64,000 nt of DNA from Limanda limanda (Eukaryota; Chordata; Actinopteri; Pleuronectiformes; Pleuronectidae). Positions 59,253-64,000 of this stretch are shown piece after piece; positions within the stretch are counted from its first letter, which is position 1; each line of letters begins with the position of its first letter. The notes under the pieces were generated by a model that was given only the letters and a program-made list of their open reading frames with translations, did not search any database and was not told the origin of the DNA. The DNA lies in NCBI RefSeq assembly GCF_963576545.1, contig NC_083636.1:3028383-3092382 (forward strand), in the 5' to 3' direction. The position numbers and the translations under genes were made by a program.

Positions 59253-61687
59253 AGTTTTGATTCAGTGTTTCCCCCCCAAAGGCCATTTTCCACGGTAGGT
59301 GGGAATTCGAGAGCCGGGGATCTGAGACAAAAGCAGCCACAGCTCCTGCTTCTCCCAGTTCTATATTCTGGCTCGAACATAAACACTGCCGACATAATAA
59401 GTAACTGCATTAATAAAAATAAGGTTTTTTGCTTGGTGCAGCTGAGGCCAGAGAGAAACGTCCACGAGAACCAAACCCTGTCAGATCCTTCAGACCAAGC
59501 TCCTCCACCAGCACGTGACGTGGACTCGATATGGATTTTCTTTGAGATCACTACCGATATAAGGGAGTAATATTTCTCATAAAAGATATATTAAACGATA
59601 TGATTCCGGTTTTGCTGCTGCAATTGAATTACAGCGCTTTTATTTTGAAAGGTTGTGAACTTGAGTCTGAAGATTGTGTCGCTCGCTCAACTCTCTATAA
59701 CAGAAGTTCAATAAATCATTCAGACCGACAAGCCACAGTTATGAAGCAAAATTCAGTTTCATTTAAAGAAAAACATTAACAGTGTTTTCACGACAAGTGA
59801 TTCTCCACATCAGGGTTTGAGTCCGAGCTTCACTGACGAGGTCAAAAAGGTTTTATGTGCAGCAGCAACTTCAGGTTTCTGTTGAATTTACTTTTCACTC
59901 CTGCAGTTGAGTTCCAGAAGTAAAAAATTTATTCAATGTCTGAATAGAGATTTCAATAATCAACCATAATGTTTTAACCATCCAGGGTAGGCTCACTTAC
60001 TTCCTGTAAAAGCCACAAGTCTGAATGAGGTCAACTGAGTTCAAGAAGAGTGTTTGATTCCTAATGTCAAGGAGAAGAACTACACTACCCAAAATCCTCG
60101 GGCATTATAGCGACGTCTGATTGGTGGAGCTCGCGGTTGCTATGGAAATGTTTACCACAAACGTGAAAATACCACATTTGTTCCCTCTTTCTAACATGCT
60201 GCGTTTCTTAGAGACAAGAGTCACAAGGGTGAAAATCACAACAAGGTTAAAGTCAAGAAGCGCTTAGTAGTTGTTGGAATCATTCACTTAGTTTCTTTAC
60301 TCTTAAAACAATTATCTAACAACTTGTATCTTTGCCTTTTCTGCTCAGAATCAAGGCCGAAAATTCCCGACAGGCAGGTTGAGCACAAACACTGAACCAG
60401 TCAAGATAAAAAAACACAACGTTTGCTGATTCCAATTTCTCAAAAGTGGCAAATCAAATCTCAGACGGACTCACGTTGACTTTACTCTTAATTAGAGGCT
60501 CCTCAGTAGGTTTCTAAAGTGTTTTTGAGTCTCTTGAAAAGTGCGATACAAACAAAATTGTGTCGCACTCGTATTGATAGCAATACTATTATCATTAAAC
60601 AGAATAGCTAGTTCCTCATTTAGTTTGTTATAATCTGAATTAAATCGTTTAAGAGTGCAAGGAACAGTCCCATGAAACACAGAAGAGGAAAATAACCACA
60701 TTAGAGAGAAGCTACAACCAACATTTAAAATAAACACGTTTAAATCAAATACTGTGATCGATAGTGACGCTTGATTGAGATTACAACTATAGATTACTCT
60801 GATAAACAATATGCCTACTCACTTATAATACGATATATACATAAATTGGAAGTCAATGCTGCTGCTTTATCTCAGTCAGACATGTTCTTACATCACAAAT
60901 CACCAGGAGACTAATAGTGATTAGTGAACATGGGATGTTCTCCTGATTGAAGGTTCGATCCCTGTGCTCCTCATCAGGCCTCCATTGAGATCACCTGTGT
61001 CCTCCCTCCGTTCACAGTCCACTGTCCCCCCCCCCCCCCCACTGTCCTCCCCCTGTCCTCCCTTCTCCCCCACTCCTAGAATAAATAAATAAATAAATGA
61101 CGGTCCTCGCTGGGGGTGCAGGAGATGGATGAGAATCCCACAGAGGAGCAGGAGGACATGTATGTCACTGCAGCACCAGGACACATCCGGAGAGGACGAG
61201 GACAGAACCGGGGATTTATCTCTAAAAAAAAAGGGAATTAAATGACCGATGATTTGGACAAGAAAGAGCCGAGAGAAGGACCTGATGTTCGGGGGGAGCA
61301 GCACCGACCAACCGGGGCCTCTCCTCCACCACCACCACCCCCCCCCCCCCCCCATTTCACCTCCTTTAAGACAAAACACTCCGAATAATAATAATAATAA
61401 TAAACACTCCGAATAATCCACCATGATTCTAAAACACGTTGAAAACACCCAGGTGCGGGTGTCGGTCCCCACAGAGGCGGTGAGTCGGCCTCGCTGCTCC
61501 GGAGCTGGCGAGCCCCGAGGCGGGCGTTCCTCCGAGGAGCAGCCGGGACAGGTGCTCGCTCCTCGGCCACGCTAGCGCCCTGGCCCCGGTGCCGTGGAGG
61601 ACACTCACCGTGCACGTCCCCGGTTCCGTGGAGCCCCAGCAGCAGCAGCAGCAGGAGGAGCGCGGCCCCCGGAGTGGACCGGGACAT
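28034..61687 (-). CDS. vldlr: VLDLR, very-low-density lipoprotein (and reelin) receptor, complete
   Basis: VLDLR is a type I membrane receptor for apoE lipoproteins and reelin. Exons: 61609-61687, 54706-54825, 51951-52073, 47519-47641, 46009-46217, 44520-44682, 44264-44386, 43400-43522, 42560-42679, 41653-41778, 41113-41284, 39684-39908, 39473-39591, 39032-39171, 37376-37517, 37090-37239, 31267-31332, 29926-30003, 29650-29819 and 28034-28069. Total is 2607 nt, 868 aa, in frame; human is 873 aa as I recall. Order: signal peptide, eight LDL-A repeats, EGF-A and EGF-B, YWTD propeller, EGF-C, short Pro/Ser linker, transmembrane helix, and a tail with the FDNPVY endocytosis signal. It ends STEDDLS. 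Eight LDL-A repeats separate it from LDLR (seven). Human has 19 exons; the extra one here splits LA5. The gene covers about 34 kb and its introns hold many transposons. Confidence 0.97.
28361..29190 (-). mobile_element. Non-autonomous hAT element with BED finger, copy 2
   Basis: The ends TAGGGTTGCAAAATTCCGGG and TTTGCAACCCTA are flanked by the perfect duplication AGTGTAGA (28353-28360 and 29191-29198). It is 830 bp and in the opposite orientation to copy 1. The open frame at 28479-28727 keeps [12 protein letters not shown] and the H-x4-C pair, but a one-base deletion upstream replaces the normal start region. It lies in VLDLR intron 19. Confidence 0.92.
28479..28727 (-). pseudogene. BED zinc-finger remnant in hAT copy 2
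   Basis: Most of the finger, from [10 protein letters not shown] to the same stop as in copy 1, remains open. The upstream part is frame-shifted relative to copy 1 (CACCCATCC against CACCCCATCC), losing the W-x-HF start. Translation would need another ATG. Probably inactive. Confidence 0.55.
31267..31332 (-). CDS. vldlr: VLDLR exon 17: short Pro-rich O-glycosylation-type exon
   Basis: This 66-nt cassette is phase 1 at both ends and encodes [22 protein letters not shown]. The acceptor (TCTTTCTGTGACAG) and donor (CAG|GTAAAG) are good. It sits where the mammalian O-linked-sugar exon lies, which is alternatively spliced. It is symmetric, so skipping would keep the frame. It has few Ser/Thr, so heavy O-glycosylation is doubtful. 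Confidence 0.65.
32368..33352 (+). mobile_element. Tc1/mariner-family element, internally deleted
   Basis: The terminal inverted repeats CAGTCCCTGACAAAAGTC and GACTTTTGTCAGGGACTG lie between TA dinucleotides, the Tc1/mariner target duplication. It is 985 bp. The open frame at 32726-33184 keeps the N-terminal paired-type helix-turn-helix region. The frame jumps just after the VDFSDES motif, which holds the first catalytic Asp, to a short unrelated end. The rest of the DDE core is missing, so the element cannot be autonomous. Confidence 0.93.
32726..33184 (+). pseudogene. Truncated Tc1-type transposase (DNA-binding half)
   Basis: The frame starts [17 protein letters not shown] and includes [15 protein letters not shown], a helix-turn-helix, and [10 protein letters not shown], an AT-hook-like GRxR motif. 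The catalytic core is deleted after the first Asp. It is open for 153 codons, about half the family length. Confidence 0.85.
33850..34340 (+). repeat. CA-rich minisatellite
   Basis: AACCAGAGCATGCATGG units are each followed by a (CA)n block and repeated three times (33978-34115). More (CA)n lies at 34130-34165, 34224-34240 and 34305-34350. No gene seen. Confidence 0.85.
37090..42679 (-). CDS. vldlr: VLDLR exons 9-16: EGF-A, EGF-B, YWTD beta-propeller and EGF-C
   Basis: EGF-A (42560-42679) and EGF-B (41653-41778) carry six cysteines each, with [16 protein letters not shown] and [15 protein letters not shown]. The propeller is spread over 41113-41284, 39684-39908, 39473-39591, 39032-39171 and 37376-37517. 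It has [30 protein letters not shown] and FWTD blades. EGF-C (37090-37239) follows with [12 protein letters not shown]. The donor after DPLSG at 39683 is GTCCGT, with an unusual C at +3. Confidence 0.95.
37527..37558 (-). repeat. Retroposon-tail fragment at the acceptor of VLDLR exon 15
   Basis: GGGATTAATAAAGTATCC followed by (ATCT)n matches the tail family at 4940, 12250 and 45750. It starts about nine bases from the exon edge at 37517, so the tail now supplies the sequence just upstream of the acceptor in the transcript. Confidence 0.7.
37981..38740. repeat. Tandem duplication of about 240 bp with an inserted element in the second unit
   Basis: GGACCAGGCCCCGAAAAGAA to GGACGTAAAACTCTCTCCAT (37981-38225) recurs at 38226-38735. 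The second unit is split at TTATATATAT by the element at 38303-38558. It lies in VLDLR intron 14. Confidence 0.85.
38303..38558. mobile_element. hAT-like MITE, 256 bp, near-palindromic
   Basis: The ends TAGGGCTGGTGGGCAAGTTA and TAACTTGCCCAGCCCTA carry internal inverted GAGTTAACTCATCACTTGAG blocks. It inserted into an AT run, so the 8-bp duplication is ATATATAT and cannot be proved. The first tandem unit at 38053-38075 is the empty site. Confidence 0.8.
40170..41112 (-). repeat. 15-bp minisatellite that begins at the VLDLR exon-11 splice donor
   Basis: The transcript-sense unit is GTAGATTATACACAG. The first unit starts at the donor of coding exon 11 (TTTACAG|GTAGAT, 41112). About 19 units run to 40830, about 16 more lie at 40506-40755, and scattered units continue to 40170. 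Position 40232-40249 copies the last bases of the exon, with the CCATATACAG|GTAG junction. Inverted segments at 40757-40809 form a long hairpin. The Tyr-Asn-Leu-Pro-Val open frames are artefacts of this repeat. Confidence 0.93.
42767..43131 (+). mobile_element. Retroposon fragment with poly(A) and target duplication
   Basis: CAGGTTATTCTG flanks the segment at 42755-42766 and 43132-43143. The segment is AT-rich and ends CAATAAATATATTGTT plus A10. Target-primed retroposition fits; the family is unknown. It lies in VLDLR intron 8. Confidence 0.8.
43400..54825 (-). CDS. vldlr: VLDLR exons 2-8: eight LDL-receptor class A repeats
   Basis: LA1 54706-54825, LA2 51951-52073, LA3 47519-47641, LA4 plus the first half of LA5 46009-46217, the rest of LA5 plus LA6 44520-44682, LA7 44264-44386, and LA8 43400-43522. 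Each has six Cys and the acidic calcium motif (DGSDE or close). LA8 has DWSDE and LA3 has NGEDE. Single-repeat exons are phase 1 to 1. The LA5 intron is phase 0 and falls between DVDCQ and DQSDES. Confidence 0.96.
45000..45068 (+). repeat. 17-bp tandem repeat (GTGAGAATGTGTGTTGT)
   Basis: About four near-perfect copies lie in VLDLR intron 5, the extra intron that splits LA5. Confidence 0.85.
45470..45813 (+). repeat. Second copy of the retroposon tail with (TATC)n
   Basis: From AATATATATTATGTTATATAC to GGGGATGAATAAAGT it is nearly identical to 4700-4970, and it also runs into (TATC)n. It lies in VLDLR intron 5. Confidence 0.85.
46408..46447 (+). repeat. (TG)n microsatellite
   Basis: A pure (TG)n run of about 40 bp in VLDLR intron 4. 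Confidence 0.95.
47642..51950. other. VLDLR intron 3, 4.3 kb
   Basis: It holds (CA)n at 48920-48968 and 49087-49131 and the perfect 13-bp array at 51161-51420. No exon or RNA gene was recognised in the rest. Confidence 0.6.
51161..51420 (+). repeat. Perfect 20 x 13-bp tandem array
   Basis: The unit AGGACCTTCACTT is repeated exactly 20 times over 260 bp with no visible mismatch. Such uniformity means very recent expansion, or an assembly effect. Confidence 0.95.
53400..54430. repeat. Compound inverted-repeat (fold-back) cluster
   Basis: Two AT-rich hairpins, about 53553-53855 and 53868-54145, each have arms ending AACCAATAGTGTGACTTC / GAAGTCACACTATTGGTT and centres around AAACTATAAAATATCAAACC. 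They are enclosed by a larger inverted duplication. CTCGCCATCACAGGCTTCAC at 53417 reappears inverted at about 54265-54287, and GAGAAACGGC at 53523 reappears as its complement at 54169. A third partial copy lies at 54288-54425. It lies in VLDLR intron 2. Confidence 0.85.
55200..55213. promoter_or_regulatory. RFX X-box consensus in VLDLR intron 1
   Basis: GTCGCCATGGCAAC matches RYYNYYATRRNRAC in full. No cilium gene starts next to it here, so its role is unknown. Confidence 0.4.
56358..56807. mobile_element. Palindromic fold-back MITE, copy 2
   Basis: The ends CATAGACATATATAAAG and CTTTATATATGTCTATG are flanked by GGTTTAGG on both sides (56350-56357 and 56808-56815). The 450-bp arms pair almost completely. 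They carry CAAGATGGCCGCCATGTGG and AACGTCAGAGATGTAG. It is homologous to 23117-23517. Confidence 0.92.
59046..59248 (+). repeat. (TG)n microsatellites
   Basis: Two long (TG)n tracts (59046-59121 and 59186-59248) are separated by a short unique stretch. Confidence 0.95.
61609..61687 (-). CDS. vldlr: VLDLR exon 1: signal peptide
   Basis: The ATG at 61687-61685 begins [20 protein letters not shown], a classic signal peptide with a short basic N-region and an eight-leucine core. A donor (ACG|GTGAGTG) follows after 79 nt in phase 1, which fits LA1 exactly. The surrounding region is CpG-rich, as for a promoter. Confidence 0.93.
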
Positions 61688-61925
61688 GTCTCCCGGTGGG
61701 TCGGTGTCTGGAGGAAGCTGGGTGGCTCGCGTGCTGCTGTCGGTTCCTGTCGCGCTCTCAATCAGCCGGTTCACGCGCACACCCGCACGACACGCACATA
61801 TATATATAGATATGCACGCGCACGCACACGCACACACATACGGGTCCAGAGGCGCTCGTGCGGACCGGACCGAGCAGCACGCGCCTGCCTTTGATGTCCC
61901 GATACCACCACGCGCCGCGGCTCGG
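61688..61925 (-). promoter_or_regulatory. vldlr: VLDLR 5' UTR and core promoter region
   Basis: GC- and CpG-rich sequence (GCGCGCC, CGCGCC and similar) lies just upstream of the start codon. I found no TATA box at a fitting distance other than the TATATATAGATAT stretch at 61799. The transcription start is unknown. Confidence 0.45.
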
Positions 61926-61934
61926 CCTCCGGTT

Positions 61935-61990
61935 AGAGAGAGAGGTGGGGGGGGGGGGAGAGAAAGGGAAGGAGGGAGGGAGGGAGGGAG

Positions 61991-62037
<47 letters not shown>

Positions 62038-62098
62038 GGGAAGGAGGGAGAGGGTAGAGAGAGAGACAGAGAGTGCGAGAGAGGGAAGGAGAGAGAAG

Positions 62099-62132
<34 letters not shown>

Positions 62133-62203
62133 AGGGGAGAGAGAGAGAGGGAAGGGGAGGGAGAGACAGAAAGAGAGGGTAGGAGAGAGAGAGAGAGAAA
62201 TAA
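61935..62203 (+). repeat. Long polypurine (GA/GGGA)n tract upstream of VLDLR
   Basis: About 270 bp of nearly uninterrupted purines on the plus strand, with (AG)n at 61993-62032 and many GGGA blocks. It lies about 250 bp upstream of the VLDLR start codon. Confidence 0.93.
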
Positions 62204-64000
62204 TCCATATTCAATAACGACTCATATGATTTAATATCGTATATTTTATTAATTAATTTAGAGCTGAAATCATGACTTCTATATAATAATACTGTAGATA
62301 TACATCCGGAGTATTTAACTGTCTTTATATCAACACATTTAACATACAGATTATTAATATAACTATACACAAACTATAGATTTATTATCAAAAAATCACT
62401 GTTGTTGTTATTGGTATATGAAACAAAGAAGGATATCGATCTATAGATTATAGAAATATAGATTATCTACAGATTAATCACATTTCTGTTAACTGATTGT
62501 ATTATCTATATTGACATTATCAGTATATTCTATACATCTATATATCAAGACATGAAAAATAAGTGTTTAATCCAAAGTATTATTATTGAATTTACACAGA
62601 GTAATCGTTAGATAAGTATTTCTGGGTTGTAATCGGTTGTAATATAATTACCCCCCTTGTGGACACAAGTGGAATTACAGGAGCAATGGTGGAATCACAT
62701 TTGCATACATTTCCCAAGATTCTCTGATTCTTGTTGATTGAGAAAGTGAAACAGGACCTGAGCAAAAATACTATACAATATATATTATAAATACACATAA
62801 TCACACATTAAAATATAACAAAATACATAACTATCACGTTAAGATATAAAATAAACATAATCACTTATTAAAAGCAGTAATATTTATCATTTGTTTCAGC
62901 AAGCCTTTTATGCCTTTGTTTTTAAAGGTGCTGTTTAAATAAAGTTCATGATAACTTCTTCTCAAAGTCAGATCCTGTAACGACCTCAGCTCTTCACCCT
63001 CCACGTGTCAGAGGTGATTTCCTCTGATCCTCTCGCCTGTGGACGATCCAGACGCCTGCGAGCTGCCGGCTTTTATCGGCTCCCGCAGCTTCTATCAGAG
63101 GATTGAACCTCGTCTTCAGTTATGGCTGCTGATTCACCCCCAGGCTTCTGTCCCAGATTTACATTCCCTCAAAACACACACACATGAAACCACTGAGCAG
63201 CTCTGTACTGTAGACATGTCAGTGTAACCCACACAGATCTGTTTTGAATGGAATAGGAAAATGGAAAATCCTCGTTTTCAGGCTCACAAGCAGGATCCGG
63301 AGAATCCAAATTCATGCTTTTCTCCAATTTACCCGTCTTTGCCTGTTAGGGAAGATATGGCTTTGAAAAAATAACAGGCAGAATTTAGATTACTCCATAG
63401 TATCTAACGTATACCTCCTATTGTTTTGAACACGATGTCTGAAGCACGCTAGTAAGAAATGTCTGAGAATTTGGGACAAATCTTCAGTTGGACTCAACGA
63501 TGCACTAATTTCATTTTGGTGGTTGAGGGTCAAAGGTCAAGGTCACTGTGACCTTAAAAAACAGGTTTTTGGTTTTGTAAATTTAAAATCAACCAGAATT
63601 TGGAGGTTAAAGTTCAAGATTGATTGATGATATTGTAAGTATTGTGGAGTTTAATCAAAATAAGGTAAGGTATGAGAGCTGGATTCCAAGACACACCCAC
63701 AAATCCAGCTTGATCCCGTAGATTCTAGAAAAAAATCCAGATCCTCAGAATCAGAGATTTCAGACTCTTCAACCTATTCTTCATCCAGCATCTTTATAAC
63801 CAATGCATATCAATCAGTCTATTAAGTACATACTGTTCTATTTCGAGTTTTATTTCGTTAGCTAGCCAGAAAAGAAGCTAGCTAGCTAACGACTATTTAG
63901 TATTGTACATATTTCTCTTCCTCACTAGTAATGGATGTTAAATAAGACTCACATGCATCAGATGTGTGAAATGAATGGCAGGTGTTTCTGTGGTGAATAC
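62204..64000. other. AT-rich flank upstream of VLDLR, no gene seen
   Basis: Mostly AT-rich sequence. A fragment near 63440-63600 looks like a decayed interspersed repeat and holds a consensus estrogen-response palindrome. A hairpin CGTTAGCTAGC..GCTAGCTAACG lies at 63857-63892. No open frame resembles a known protein. Confidence 0.55.
63540..63554. promoter_or_regulatory. Consensus estrogen response element
   Basis: AGGTCACTGTGACCT is a perfect inverted repeat of AGGTCA with a 3-bp spacer, the ERE consensus. It is preceded by TCAAGGTCA, an ERR/SF1 half-site (63537-63545). It lies about 1.85 kb upstream of the VLDLR start codon. Confidence 0.5.

Larger units (their letters stand above)
54826..61608. 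other. VLDLR intron 1, 6.8 kb
   Basis: It holds a palindromic MITE (56358-56807), X-box motifs at 55200 and 60136, (TG)n tracts at 59046-59121 and 59186-59248, a (CTC)n run near 58825 and poly(C) runs at 58652 and 61026. (AAT)n and poly(C) lie near 61340-61400. No further exon recognised. Confidence 0.55.

Noticed and set aside
61674..62370. Arg/Glu-rich and Ser/Leu-rich open frames upstream of VLDLR
   Set aside because: They are products of the (GA)n polypurine tract read on either strand.
63857..63892. Hairpin CGTTAGCTAGC / GCTAGCTAACG as a possible microRNA precursor
   Set aside because: The stem is only 11 bp, too short for a miRNA hairpin.

Overview
This is vertebrate nuclear DNA, almost certainly from a teleost fish and probably a percomorph. 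The genes have many small exons with GT-AG introns. Intergenic space is short, and the introns are crowded with (CA)n/(TATC)n microsatellites, hAT and Tc1-type DNA transposons and LINE tails. No bacterial operon, CRISPR or tRNA was seen. I assembled the genes by hand from splice sites and reading-frame phase. All four models stay open from end to end.

Layout: (1) 1-10134, minus strand: the 5' half of CFAP44 (WDR52), a motile-cilium axonemal WD40 protein, running off the left edge (984 codons in 21 exons). (2) 10166-12999: a head-to-head promoter region with RFX X-box and forkhead motifs and a partial tandem duplication. (3) 13001-19263, plus strand: PUM3 (puf-A), 17 coding exons, 697 aa, with a species-specific GGKP repeat. 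(4) 20536-25664, minus strand: KCNV2 (Kv8.2), a silent potassium-channel subunit, 531 aa in nine coding exons. (5) 26953-61687, minus strand: VLDLR, 868 aa in 20 coding exons, with all domains present. (6) 61688-64000: a purine-rich upstream region and AT-rich flank.

The order VLDLR-KCNV2-PUM3 matches human chromosome 9p24 as I recall it. CFAP44 is on human chromosome 3, so its place here marks a rearrangement between lineages. The genes do not form a pathway: cilium motility, nucleolar RNA binding, photoreceptor K+ current, and lipoprotein/reelin reception.

The main interest lies in how introns and splice sites have been remodelled. KCNV2 is broken into nine exons, with direct repeats at some intron ends. 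An L1 insertion duplicated the KCNV2 exon-2 splice donor, and a palindromic MITE sits four bases inside another KCNV2 donor. VLDLR has an extra intron inside LA repeat 5. A 15-bp minisatellite starts exactly at the VLDLR exon-10 donor and repeats that donor dozens of times. Several hAT elements have perfect 8-bp target duplications, and for two of them an empty site lies in the same window.
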